Assembly: GCF_041261205.1 (NCBI RefSeq)
Contig: NZ_JBGCCH010000038.1
Coordinates: 25,188-89,187 of the forward strand
Length of the DNA stretch: 64,000 nt
Reading direction: 5' to 3'
DNA from: Catenulispora sp. MAP5-51
GTDB taxonomy: Bacteria; Actinomycetota; Actinomycetes; Streptomycetales; Catenulisporaceae
The translations under genes were made by a program, and so were the position numbers. Shown here piece after piece: positions 55,645 to 64,000 of this stretch; within the stretch, counting starts at the first letter, position 1; each line of letters opens with the position of its first letter. Under the pieces are notes generated by a model. That model saw only the letters and a list, made by a program, of their open reading frames with translations. It searched no databases and was not told where the DNA came from.

Positions 55645-57093
55645 ATGCCCGCCACGCCTGCGATACCCGGCACCACCCATGGCGCCGAAGCCGGCACAGC
55701 CCTCGCACCCCAGGACAAGACCCAGCACCAGAACCCCTTCTCCTGGCGCTTCACCACCCCGCTGTTCATCGGCTCGGCCCTGAACCCCGTCAACAGCTCG
55801 CTGATCGCCACCGCCCTGCTCCCGATCGCGCACGGCGTCGGCGTCCCCATCGGCCAGACCGCCGCCCTGGTCACCGCGCTCTACCTGGCCAGCGCCATCG
55901 CGCAGCCGACCGCCGGCAAGGCCGCCGAGGTCTTCGGCCCCCGCCGGGTCTTCCTCGCCGGCATCCTGCTGGTCGCGCTCGGCGGGCTGGTCGGCGGGTC
56001 CGCCGGCGACCTGGCGGTCCTGCTGGTCAGCAGAGTCCTGATAGGGCTGGGCACCTCCTGCGCCTACCCGACCGCCATGCTCCTGATCCGTGGCCGCGCC
56101 CGCGAGGCGGGCCTGGCCAAGCCGCCCGGCGGCGTGCTCGGCGGCCTGCAGATCGCCGGCATCGCCACCGCGTCGCTCGGCCTGCCGATCGGCGGCGCCC
56201 TGGTCGGCGCGTTCGGCTGGCGCTCGGTGTTCTTCGTCAACGTGCCGGTCGCGCTGGTCGCGCTCGTCGCGACGCTCACCTGGGTCTCGCCCGACGGCCC
56301 GCTCCAGCGTCCGCTCCGGTGGCGCGAGGTCGCCGCACGGCTGGACGTCCTCGGCATCGCCGGCTTCGCCGCCGCCATGATCGCGCTGCTGCTGTTCCTG
56401 TTCTCGCTCCCCACCACGCACTGGTACCTGCTGGCTCTGTCCATCGCCCTCTGGATCGCGCTCGTGCTCTGGGAACTGCGCGCCTCGGCCCCCTTCCTCG
56501 ACGTCCGCATGCTCGCCGCGAACACCGCGCTCGCCCGCACCTACCTGCGCTTCGGCCTGGCGATGCTGTGCCTGTACGTGGTCTTGTTCGGCATCACCCA
56601 ATGGCTCGAAGGCGTGCGCGGCCTCAGTGAGACCCAGGCCGGCCTGCTCCTGCTCCCGATGACCCTGGTCTCCGGCCTGATCGTCTCGCCGGTCTCGCGC
56701 CGGAACCTGGTCCGCGGCCCCATCCTCGCCGCTGCGCTCGCCTGCGTGGCCGGTGCGGCGGGGACTCTGGTCCTGAGCGCCTCGGCCTCGATCGGCTGGG
56801 TCGCGGCCATCACGCTCGTCTTCGGACTGGTCATGGGCTTCGCCGCGGCCGGCAACCAGACCGCCCTGTACGCGCAGGCGCCCGCCGACCAGCTCGGCAC
56901 CGCCGCCGGACTGCTGCGCACCTTCGGCTACGTCGGCTCGATCGCCTCCTCGGCCATCACCGGGATGGTCTTCCACACCAGCGTCAGCGACCACGGCGTG
57001 CACCAGATCGCCTGGATCATGATCGGCGTCAGCCTCGTCCTGCTGCTGGTGTCCGTCCTGGACCGCACTCTGCCGAAGAAGACCGCTTCATAA
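55645..57093 (+). CDS. MFS drug-exporter-like transporter (DHA2-type)
   Basis: 482 residues with about 12-14 membrane segments. MFS motif A is partly seen in GKAAEVFGPRRVFLAG, and motif C-like Gly-rich GGLQIAGIATASLGLPIGGALVGAFGWRSVFFVNVPVA, typical of proton-coupled exporters. The loop between helices 6 and 7 is short. Regulated probably by the upstream MarR protein. The substrate is unknown. Confidence 0.88.
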   Translation: MPATPAIPGTTHGAEAGTALAPQDKTQHQNPFSWRFTTPLFIGSALNPVNSSLIATALLPIAHGVGVPIGQTAALVTALYLASAIAQPTAGKAAEVFGPRRVFLAGILLVALGGLVGGSAGDLAVLLVSRVLIGLGTSCAYPTAMLLIRGRAREAGLAKPPGGVLGGLQIAGIATASLGLPIGGALVGAFGWRSVFFVNVPVALVALVATLTWVSPDGPLQRPLRWREVAARLDVLGIAGFAAAMIALLLFLFSLPTTHWYLLALSIALWIALVLWELRASAPFLDVRMLAANTALARTYLRFGLAMLCLYVVLFGITQWLEGVRGLSETQAGLLLLPMTLVSGLIVSPVSRRNLVRGPILAAALACVAGAAGTLVLSASASIGWVAAITLVFGLVMGFAAAGNQTALYAQAPADQLGTAAGLLRTFGYVGSIASSAITGMVFHTSVSDHGVHQIAWIMIGVSLVLLLVSVLDRTLPKKTAS

Positions 57094-57120
57094 GGGCGCT
57101 GAGTCCTATGATCGGCAGGC

Positions 57121-59469
57121 GTGAGCGACGATACCGACGCCTACCCCGACCCGGCCCGTGCCGCCGATCTCCCCGATTTCATCGCCCTGCTCGAGGATCT
57201 CCGCCGCCGCAGTGGGAACCCGTCCTACCGGACCCTGGCGCGGCGGGTCGGACCGCTGATGCGGCCGCCGCAGACCATGCCGCACTCCACGATCGGCGAC
57301 GTGTTCCAATCCCGGCGCCGGCGGCTGAATCCGGACCTGGTGATCGCCATCGTCCGCGCGCTGGGCGCGGACGAGGCCGCCGTGGCCCGGTGGTGGCAGG
57401 CTTGCGTCCGCGTCCACGGCGTCGCCAAGACCGGCGGCCCGCTCGGCGTCCTGCGGCAGCTTCCGGCGGACCCGGCGGACTTCACCGGCCGCGAGGCCGA
57501 ACTGCAGCAGCTGCTCGACGCCGTCGCCGCCGCCGAGGCCGCCGGCGAGCGGCTGGCGGCTCCCTTCGTGGCGACCGTCGAGGGCATGGGAGGTGTGGGG
57601 AAGACCCAGTTCGCGGTGCACGTCGCGCACCGTCTGCTGCGCGCCGGTCGATGCACCGGCCTTCAGCTGTATGTGAACCTTCGCGGGTTCGATCCCGAGC
57701 GGCCGCCCGCGGATCCCGAAGGCGTCCTCGAAGGCTTCCTGCGCGAGTTGGGCGTCCCGGGACAGCAGATCCCCGAGACGCTCGACGAACGCGCGGCCAT
57801 GTTCCGGGACCGCGTCCACGGCCGCGAAGCCCTGCTCCTGCTCGACAACGCCGCCGACGCGCGGCAGGTCCGCGACCTGCTACCGGCCGCGTCGACCTGC
57901 CTGGTGCTGATCACTAGCCGGCGGAGCCTGGCGGATCTGGAAGGGGCCAGTCCGCTGGTCCTCGATGTGTTCCGGCCGGAGGAAGCGAGGGCGTTGCTGG
58001 CGCGCGTCGTCGGAGCCGAACGCGTCGCCGCCGAACCCGAGGCCGCCGACCGGATCGTGGCCGCCGGCGGCCGGCTGCCGCTGGCCGTGTCCATCGTCGC
58101 GGCGCGGCTCAAGTCACGGCCGGCGTGGACGCTCGCCGATCTGGCCGCGCGCCTGGAAGCCGATCCGGACGGCGAGACGTTGACGAGCCGCTTCCTGGAG
58201 CCGGTCTTCGACCTCTCCTACCGAGGCCTGGCCCCGCAGGCGAGCCGCATGTTCCGGCTCCTGGGATGGCATCCCGGCAACGACTTCTCCGCCGCATCGG
58301 CAGCGGCCCTGGCCGGGCTCACCACGGACAGCGCCGAGCAGCTCCTGGAACGGATGCAGGACGAGTACCTGGTCGACCAGAAGTACGCCGGACGGTACGA
58401 GATGCACGACCTGGTCCGCCAATACGCCCGCAACCAAGCCCGGGCCGACGCCGCCGAAGAACGACCCGCCGCCTCCAGCCGCCTGCTCGACCACTACCTG
58501 CACAACGGCCACCACGCCGCCATGCTCGAGGTCCCCGTCCGCGACCCGATCTGCGTCCGGCTCCCGGCGCCGCAGGACCAGACGGTCCTGGTGCCGATGG
58601 CCGACGCCACCGCCGCCGGCGCATGGTTCGACGCAGAGCTCGAAGCCATTCGGGAACTGATCCAGACCTGCGTCGAATCCGAACCCGTCATCGCCTGGCA
58701 GCTGGCGTGGTCGTTGGTCGGGCACTGCATGAAGACGGCCCGCTACTGGGAACTGATCCGCACCCAGACACTCGCCCTCCAAGCCGCCGAGCGCGTCGGC
58801 GACCTCACCGCCGTCTCGTACTCGCTCCAGGCGCGGGTCACGGCGATGACGCCCCTCCACATGTACGACAGCGTCATCGCGGACCTGAACCGCTCTGTCG
58901 AGATCTGCCGCAGCACTGGCGACCGTTTCTACGAAGCGCGCGGGCTCTGCAAGATCGGTGCCGCGTGGTCCCAGCGGCAGGACTATGCGGCCGGCCTGGA
59001 GTACGCGCTACTGGCGCTGGAGGTGAGCCGGTCCCTGGGTGTCGACGGCCGTACAGAACAAGCACGAAGCCTGAACCTGATCGGATGGAGTCAGGCACAC
59101 CTGGGAGACCTGGAACAAGCCGTCGACGCCTGTGAGGAATCGGTGCGGCTGGCCGAGGAACTCGACGACCTGTGGTCCCAGGCTGTCGCGCTCGACAGCC
59201 TGGCGTTCGCGCACCGCGAGGCCGGCGCCTACAAGACGTCCGCGGCGACGTACCGGCGCGCGCTGGCGGTTCACGATCGCTACGGCGCGGCGCCTTTCCG
59301 GGCCCAGACGCAGACGCATCTCGCCGATCTGTTGGTGGCCATGGGAGAGGTCGACGAAGCGCTCGCCATGTTCCGGGAGGCGTCCGGAATCCTGGAGACG
59401 GCCGATGAGAAGTTGGCCGAGGAGGTCCGGCAGCGGATCGGGGAGCTGGTGGCGACAAGGGAGCGATGA
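57121..59469 (+). CDS. STAND regulator: HTH-like domain, NB-ARC ATPase, TPR repeats
   Basis: 782 residues, a paralogue of the protein encoded at 46825-49158. The N-terminal domain has PSYRTLARRVGPLMRPPQT; NB-ARC has Walker A GMGGVGKTQ with K161, LLLLDN and LITSRR; the C-terminal about 280 residues are TPR repeats (ARSLNLIGWSQAHLGDLEQAVDACEESVRLAEEL). It is presumably an ATP-switched signalling protein acting in transcription or stress response. GTG start, with TATGAT eight bases upstream. It ends 18 bases before a convergent phosphatase gene. Confidence 0.85.
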   Translation: MSDDTDAYPDPARAADLPDFIALLEDLRRRSGNPSYRTLARRVGPLMRPPQTMPHSTIGDVFQSRRRRLNPDLVIAIVRALGADEAAVARWWQACVRVHGVAKTGGPLGVLRQLPADPADFTGREAELQQLLDAVAAAEAAGERLAAPFVATVEGMGGVGKTQFAVHVAHRLLRAGRCTGLQLYVNLRGFDPERPPADPEGVLEGFLRELGVPGQQIPETLDERAAMFRDRVHGREALLLLDNAADARQVRDLLPAASTCLVLITSRRSLADLEGASPLVLDVFRPEEARALLARVVGAERVAAEPEAADRIVAAGGRLPLAVSIVAARLKSRPAWTLADLAARLEADPDGETLTSRFLEPVFDLSYRGLAPQASRMFRLLGWHPGNDFSAASAAALAGLTTDSAEQLLERMQDEYLVDQKYAGRYEMHDLVRQYARNQARADAAEERPAASSRLLDHYLHNGHHAAMLEVPVRDPICVRLPAPQDQTVLVPMADATAAGAWFDAELEAIRELIQTCVESEPVIAWQLAWSLVGHCMKTARYWELIRTQTLALQAAERVGDLTAVSYSLQARVTAMTPLHMYDSVIADLNRSVEICRSTGDRFYEARGLCKIGAAWSQRQDYAAGLEYALLALEVSRSLGVDGRTEQARSLNLIGWSQAHLGDLEQAVDACEESVRLAEELDDLWSQAVALDSLAFAHREAGAYKTSAATYRRALAVHDRYGAAPFRAQTQTHLADLLVAMGEVDEALAMFREASGILETADEKLAEEVRQRIGELVATRER

Positions 59470-59487
59470 GAGAGCGATGAGGCTGGG

Positions 59488-61224
59488 CTAGCCCCAGCCC
59501 TCCTCCAACGCCATCTCGAACCACACGACCTTCCCGTTCGCCGTCCGGCTCACTCCCCACCGCAAAGCTAGCTGGCTCACCAGGAACAGCCCGCGTCCGC
59601 CCTCGTCCAGATCGCCGGCTTCCAGCAGGATCGGCAGGAAGTGGTCGTCGTCCCGGACCTCGCACAGCAGCGTCCGGGTCCGCAGCAGCCGAAGCTCGAT
59701 CGGTCCGTGGGCGTAGCGCACCGCGTTCGTCACCAGTTCCGTGGCGAGCAGCTCCGTGGTGTCCCGCACGCTCTCCGGCAGATCCCATTGCGCCATCGCC
59801 TGGCGTACCAGCCGGCGGGCGCGCGGGACCGTCGGCGGCAGCGGGGCCAGGAGCCAGTTGGCGATGTTCTCCGCCGGGATGCCCTTCAGACGCGCCGCCA
59901 GGAGCGCGACGTCGTCCTCGTGCTTGTCGCCGTCGAGCATCGTCAGCAGGGTGTCGCACAGCGCCTCGGGGTCGGCGGCGGGGCGGGCGGCCAGTTCCAG
60001 GCACTCGCCGAGGGCCTCGATGCGGTCGTCGATGTCGTCGCCGCGCGCCTCGACCAGGCCGTCGGTGTACAGGACCAGGACGTCGCCGTCGCGGATGGGG
60101 ATCTCGGCGGTGTCGAAGGCGACGCCGCCCACGCCGATCGGCGCGCCGCTGGGGACCTCGACGCGCTCCACGCGGCCGTCGGCGCGGACCAGCATCGGGG
60201 ACAGGTGGCCGGCGTTGGCGATGACGCAGCAGGAGGCGATCGGGTCGTACACCGCGTACAGGCACGTCGCCAGGTGGTCGTCGCCCAGTTGCAGGGCCAG
60301 GCTGTCGAGCTGGCGGAGCAGCTGTCCGGGCGGCAGGTCCAGGGCGGCCAGCGTCTGCACCGCGATGCGCAGGTGGCCCATCACCGCCGCCGAGCGGACG
60401 CCGTGGCCCATCACGTCGCCGATCACGATCGCCACCCGGCTGCCGGGCAGGGCGATGGTGTCGAACCAGTCGCCGCCGACCTCGACGGCCGGGTTGGCCG
60501 GCAGATACCGGTGGGCGACCTCCACCCCGGCCAGGGTCGGCGGGGCGGTCGGGAGCACCCCGCGGCGGAACTCGGCGGCGGTGGCCACCTGGCCGCGGAA
60601 CAGCCGGGCGTTGTCCACGCCGAGCGCCGCCTGGGCCGCCAGCTGGCCGACGGTGAGCACGTCTATCTCGTCGAACTCGGCGCGCTCCGGGCGCCGGGTC
60701 AGCGCCACACAGCCCAGGACCCGGCCGCGGATGACGATCGGCACCGCCAGATAGGCGCGCTCGGCGACCAGCGGATACAGGTCGCCGGGGGAGTGGGACA
60801 GGGCCATCGCCTCGGCCCGGTCCGGGGTGACCCGGTCCAGCCACACCGGCATGCCGGTGGCCATCGCCTCGTGGCAGGGGCTGGTGTCGTGCATGATCTG
60901 CACCGCGCCCTCCGGCACCAGCGCCAGCCAGCGCTCCGGCGGCTCGTCGTGCGCCACCGCCACCCGGCGCACCAGGCTGGAGGCCGTGGCTCCGAGCGCC
61001 GGCGGGGCCGGGGCGCCGTCCACGAACAACGCGTCCAGCAGGTGCACCGAGGCGAAGTCGGCCAGCCGGGGCACCACGGCCGCGGCGAACTGCCCGGCGA
61101 CCGCGACCATGTCGCCACCGGCCCCGATGCGGGCGGTCGCCTGGTTCAGGAACGACAGATGGTCCCGCAGTTCCATCGGTCTGTACGTCAGCACTCCGTT
61201 GTGCCCGTGCTCTGATTCGTGCAC
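59488..61224 (-). CDS. GAF-PP2C(SpoIIE)-HATPase regulatory phosphatase
   Basis: 578 residues in three domains: GAF sensor (about 20-195), SpoIIE-like PP2C phosphatase (about 215-430; VGGDWFDTI, GDVMGHGVRSA, NAGHLSPMLV, LYTDGLVEARG) and a C-terminal HATPase_c anti-sigma kinase domain (about 450-575; TELLATELVTNAVRYAHG). Such proteins combine the phosphatase and kinase of a partner-switch that controls a sigma factor through an anti-anti-sigma factor; no STAS partner is encoded here. Convergent with the STAND gene. Confidence 0.9.
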   Translation of the reverse strand: MHESEHGHNGVLTYRPMELRDHLSFLNQATARIGAGGDMVAVAGQFAAAVVPRLADFASVHLLDALFVDGAPAPPALGATASSLVRRVAVAHDEPPERWLALVPEGAVQIMHDTSPCHEAMATGMPVWLDRVTPDRAEAMALSHSPGDLYPLVAERAYLAVPIVIRGRVLGCVALTRRPERAEFDEIDVLTVGQLAAQAALGVDNARLFRGQVATAAEFRRGVLPTAPPTLAGVEVAHRYLPANPAVEVGGDWFDTIALPGSRVAIVIGDVMGHGVRSAAVMGHLRIAVQTLAALDLPPGQLLRQLDSLALQLGDDHLATCLYAVYDPIASCCVIANAGHLSPMLVRADGRVERVEVPSGAPIGVGGVAFDTAEIPIRDGDVLVLYTDGLVEARGDDIDDRIEALGECLELAARPAADPEALCDTLLTMLDGDKHEDDVALLAARLKGIPAENIANWLLAPLPPTVPRARRLVRQAMAQWDLPESVRDTTELLATELVTNAVRYAHGPIELRLLRTRTLLCEVRDDDHFLPILLEAGDLDEGGRGLFLVSQLALRWGVSRTANGKVVWFEMALEEGWG

Positions 61225-61267
61225 TTATCTGTTGCTCTCGCTCCGGCCCGATACTGGTGTGCGGAGT

Positions 61268-61954
61268 CTAGGACTGTTCATCCGCCTTTTGGCAGAGGAA
61301 GAACATCTGGATCTCCGGTTGTGCCGAAGATGTCTCCGGTGCGTAGGAAAGTACCTGTTCGTGCTCGATGACGAATCCGGACTCTGACAACACAGTACGC
61401 AAGTCTTCTCGCAGAAACCCGGTGACCCGGATTCTGCTGTCCAGGAAAGCGATCGGGACGTCGTCCACGTCGGCCTCCACCATCGCGACCGCGAACCGGC
61501 CGCCCGGGACCAGCGCGTCGTGGATCAGGCGCAGCGCGGTCCGGATCCGCTCGCGGGGGAGGTGCAGCAGCGCGAAGAACGCGGTCACCGCCTCGTAGCC
61601 CGGCTCGGGCGGCGATAAGTCGACGACGTCGCCCAGGACGCACTCCGCCTCCGGCACGTTCTTCCGGGCGATCTCCAGCATCCGCGGGGAGATGTCCAGA
61701 CAGGTGACCCGGCATCCGGCGTCCGCCAGCTGCCGGGCGGTCGGCAGCCCGGTTCCGGCGCCCACGTCGAGCACCCGCGCGCCGGCCGGGAGCTGCTCCA
61801 GCAGCGTCGAGACCACGGCGAGCTGGCCGTCCTTGTGCGGGAAGGCCTCGTCGTAGCGGGCGCCGATGGCGTCGTAGGCGCGGGCCTGCGCCTGTTCGCG
61901 TTCGAGCCACGCCTGGTCGTGCGGTGTGGACGAGCGCGGATTCCCGATGACCAT
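61268..61954 (-). CDS. Class I SAM-dependent methyltransferase
   Basis: 228 residues. Motif I VLDVGAGTGLPTARQLADAG, motif II-like LDISPRMLEIARKN and the acidic GDVVDL are clear. The acceptor is unknown. ATG 61954 is chosen because GAGGGG lies five bases upstream; the frame continues to ATG 62026. The terminal VLSYAPETSSAQPEIQMFFLCQK is a typical closing strand of the fold. Confidence 0.87.
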   Translation of the reverse strand: MVIGNPRSSTPHDQAWLEREQAQARAYDAIGARYDEAFPHKDGQLAVVSTLLEQLPAGARVLDVGAGTGLPTARQLADAGCRVTCLDISPRMLEIARKNVPEAECVLGDVVDLSPPEPGYEAVTAFFALLHLPRERIRTALRLIHDALVPGGRFAVAMVEADVDDVPIAFLDSRIRVTGFLREDLRTVLSESGFVIEHEQVLSYAPETSSAQPEIQMFFLCQKADEQS

Positions 61955-62049
61955 GTGACCCCTCGACTCGCGGACGCAGACCGGTCGCTCAGGGACACCG
62001 GCCTCCGTATTATCAATGGTCTTCATTTCCGTGGGAAAGGGTGGGACTG

Positions 62050-63525
62050 ATGCGCATCGACGCGCAGCACAGCCGTCGCTCGTTCATCCGCGCCGTGAGC
62101 GTGGGAACCCTGGCCGTCGGGTTCGACCTCACGTCGCGGGCCTGGGCGGCCCAGGCCCCGCAGCACGCGGGACCGGACTTCCGGCACGCCCCGCACCTGG
62201 ACGGCCGCCTGCTGGTCGCCCCGGCCGATCTGGCGCCGTACGAGGACGACTTCGGCCACCTGGTCCACCGCACCCCGCAGGCGGCCCTGCTGCCCGGCTC
62301 GGTCCGGGACATCGCCGCGATGATCGCCTTCTGCGGCCCGCTCGGCATCCCGGTCGCCCCGCGCGGCCAGGGCCACCAGACCTTCGGACAGGCGCAAGTC
62401 GAAGGCGGCCTGATCGTCGATCTGGGGCCGCTGGACACGATCAGCGTCGACCCGGCGGCCCAGACCGCGACCGTCGGCGCCGGGGCGGTGTGGAGCGCGG
62501 TCCTGACCGCGAGCCTGGCCCACGGTCTCACCCCGCCGGTGTTCACCGACTACATCGAGCTCTCGGTGGGCGGCACGCTGTCCGCCGGCGGCGTCGGCGG
62601 CGCCTCGCACCGCCACGGGGCGCAGGTCGACAACGTCGTCGAGCTGGAGGTCGTCACCGGCACCGGCCAGGTCCGGACCTGCTCGGCGACCCGCGACGCG
62701 GACCTGTTCCACGCGGCCCTGTCGGGCCTGGGGCAGGTCGGCGTCATCACCCGCGCGGTCATCCGACTGGTCGCGGCCCCGACCTCGGTGCGCAGCTACT
62801 CGCTGGTCTACCCGACCGTGGCCGCGCTCACCGCCGCCCAGCGCAAGGCCGTCGGCGACGGCCGCTTCGACTGGCTGGAGGGCACGATCCTGCCGGCCGC
62901 GGGCGGCGGCTGGACGTACATCCTCGAGGGATCGGCGTTCTACGACACCACCCCGCCGGATGACAGCGCCCTGATCGGCGACCTCGGCTACGTCGGCCCG
63001 CCGCAGATCCAGGACTCCGCCTACTTCGACTTCGTGGACGACCTGGCGCCGACCGTCGCGGCGCTGAAGGCCAGCGGCGAGTGGTACGACCCGCACCCGT
63101 GGTTCAACGGATTCCTTCCGGATGCGGCCACCGACACTCTCGCCGAGGCCACGATCGCGGCCACGACGCCGGCCGACCTCGGCGCGAGCGGGCTGATCCT
63201 GCTGTATCCGGTGCCGACCGCCAGGTTCACGGCTCCGCTGCTGTCGGTGCCGAAGGGCGAGCTCGCGTTCCTGTTCGCGGTGCTGCGCACGGCCGCGCCC
63301 GACGACGCGCTCCCGGCGCCGGAACTGCTGCAGGCCAACCGCGACCTGTACCTGAGCGTGCAGGCCAAGGGCGGGACGCAGTACCCCGTCGGCGCGATCC
63401 CGATGACGCCGGCCGACTGGCGGACGCAGTACGGCGCGCGGTGGCAGCAGTTCCGGGCGGCGAAGCAGTGCTTCGACCCCCACGGGATTCTCGCTCCGGG
63501 ACAGGGCATTTTCAGGCGCGCCTGA
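62050..63525 (+). CDS. Tat-exported FAD-linked oxidase, cytokinin-dehydrogenase-like
   Basis: 491 residues. Twin-arginine signal (SRRSFIRAVSVGTLAVG) with cleavage near AWAAQA, then a PCMH-type FAD domain in which PRGQGHQTFGQ places a histidine where cytokinin dehydrogenases have the covalent-FAD His of GHS. GGTLSAGGVGGASHRHGAQ and VVELEVVTGTG match the cytokinin-dehydrogenase pattern, as does the C-terminal FDPHGILAPGQGIF. It probably oxidises an amine or alcohol outside the membrane; cytokinin cleavage is plausible but not proven. ATG 62050 is preferred over GTG 62041 for spacing to AAAGGG. Confidence 0.85.
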   Translation: MRIDAQHSRRSFIRAVSVGTLAVGFDLTSRAWAAQAPQHAGPDFRHAPHLDGRLLVAPADLAPYEDDFGHLVHRTPQAALLPGSVRDIAAMIAFCGPLGIPVAPRGQGHQTFGQAQVEGGLIVDLGPLDTISVDPAAQTATVGAGAVWSAVLTASLAHGLTPPVFTDYIELSVGGTLSAGGVGGASHRHGAQVDNVVELEVVTGTGQVRTCSATRDADLFHAALSGLGQVGVITRAVIRLVAAPTSVRSYSLVYPTVAALTAAQRKAVGDGRFDWLEGTILPAAGGGWTYILEGSAFYDTTPPDDSALIGDLGYVGPPQIQDSAYFDFVDDLAPTVAALKASGEWYDPHPWFNGFLPDAATDTLAEATIAATTPADLGASGLILLYPVPTARFTAPLLSVPKGELAFLFAVLRTAAPDDALPAPELLQANRDLYLSVQAKGGTQYPVGAIPMTPADWRTQYGARWQQFRAAKQCFDPHGILAPGQGIFRRA

Positions 63526-63592
63526 CTCATGTGTGGGTCGGGTGGGTCGTGCTGGGCGGGGTGGGGGTGTTGGTGCGGTTGGGGCTGGTGGT

Positions 63593-63715
63593 TTAGAGGC
63601 TTTTTACGGCTTCGCGCAGGGTTTGCGGGATCCGCTGGTGGCGCGGTCGCTGGGGCGGTGGTCGGCGCTGCGTTGGCTGCTGATGGTCTGGGCAGGTGGT
63701 CGACTCTAACTGCGA
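63593..63715 (-). pseudogene. Possible 3' remnant of a lost gene
   Basis: A minus-strand frame of about 40 codons, preceded by an in-frame stop and without a start, ends in HQRIPQTLREAVKSL-stop, which looks like a real protein C-terminus rather than random GC-rich sequence. The upstream side stops at the GCGACAGTCAAG direct repeats, as if truncated by the repeat element. Family not recognised. Confidence 0.25.
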
Positions 63716-63833
63716 CAGTCAAGGTCAAAGGCGACAGTCAAGAGCGCCTCCGGCGGCGCCTGCGCGGCGAGCGGCCTCGCTCCGGGGAGTGGGGGTCGCG
63801 TAGTCGGGCGGCGGTCGTTGCTTGTGGTCGCCT

Positions 63834-63997
63834 TTGTCCCGGATTCCCCGTCGCTTCGTCGCCCGGAGGGAACCATCCCGGCCTGGGCGGTGTCAAGCCG
63901 GATCACTGTTGCTGGCCACCGGTTTCGTTCGGCTGGACACCGCCCAGGCCGGGATGGTTGTGCAAGCACCGCCGAAGCGACGGGGAATCCGGGACAA
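63834..63997. repeat. Long interrupted inverted repeat at the window edge
   Basis: Left arm 63834-63894 and right arm 63936-63997 pair over two perfect blocks: 63834-63858 with 63973-63997 (25 bp) and 63871-63894 with 63936-63959 (24 bp). A non-matching 12-13 base segment lies inside each arm, and the central loop is 41 bases. This may be a mobile or repeated extragenic element whose other copies lie outside the window. Confidence 0.75.
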
Positions 63998-64000
63998 CCC

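Larger units (their letters stand above)
63526..64000. other. Gene-poor end region
   Basis: 475 bases without an intact gene. It contains a T/G-rich stretch (63532-63594), a 40-codon minus-strand remnant (63593-63715), a direct repeat of GCGACAGTCAAG (63712-63723 and 63731-63742) and a long interrupted inverted repeat at the right edge. Confidence 0.6.

Noticed and set aside
63706..63969. An 87-codon minus-strand frame at the window end
   Set aside because: It lies inside the inverted repeat, is Arg/Pro-rich and has no ribosome binding site.

Overview
The window is one contiguous stretch of a very GC-rich chromosome with third-position GC bias, GTG/TTG starts, SigE-family sigma factors, a Streptomyces-style mre/rne/obg/nadD gene order and TAnnnT -10 boxes. 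This points to an actinobacterium in or near the Streptomycetales/Catenulisporales (my best guess is a Catenulispora-like organism, from general gene content only).

Left half (1-36 kb) is conserved core. It holds the 3' end of folC plus DUF4233, a PAP2 phosphatase, then the cell-elongation operon mreB-mreC-mreD-mrdA(PBP2)-rodA. A B12-binding radical SAM gene (TIGR03960) follows. Its usual partner (TIGR03936/DUF2344, next to the RNase E/G gene) is 6.6 kb away, separated by a galK-galT pair, a divergent XRE-cupin regulator/BenE transporter pair and a secreted cell-wall-binding-repeat protein. Next come rne, rplU-rpmA, obgE, proB and proA. proB and proA are split by a SigE sigma factor/membrane partner pair and a MerR/NTF2-like divergent pair. 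The block closes with a single-TM protein, an M48 peptidase, two tiny membrane proteins, nadD, an LCP-like/LytR_C protein, rsfS and a histidine phosphatase.

Right half (37-64 kb) is accessory. It has a GNAT, a cytochrome P450, a MDR oxidoreductase-VOC-NUDIX operon, a MITE-like element with 29-bp terminal inverted repeats, and a TetR/FAD-monooxygenase divergent pair. A second SigE sigma/membrane partner pair follows, then a two-gene orphan cassette whose promoter overlaps an SOS-box-like palindrome. Next are a secreted GH16-CBM13 glucanase, two paralogous STAND (NB-ARC/TPR) regulators about 8 kb apart, an L,D-transpeptidase lipoprotein and a 1040-aa sacsin/Hsp90-type ATPase protein. The region ends with a phosphotransferase, a MarR/MFS pair, a GAF-PP2C-HATPase phosphatase, a SAM methyltransferase and a Tat-exported cytokinin-dehydrogenase-like flavoenzyme. 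The last 475 bases hold no intact gene but carry a long interrupted inverted repeat and a possible gene remnant.

Regulation visible in the sequence: strong hairpin terminators behind the CWB gene, rne, rpmA, proB, the gene at 30.7 kb and the L,D-transpeptidase gene; palindromic operators in four divergent or autoregulated promoters; and at least eight start codons placed 6-8 nt behind a -10 box, suggesting leaderless mRNAs. No rRNA, tRNA, CRISPR array or intact insertion sequence was seen.
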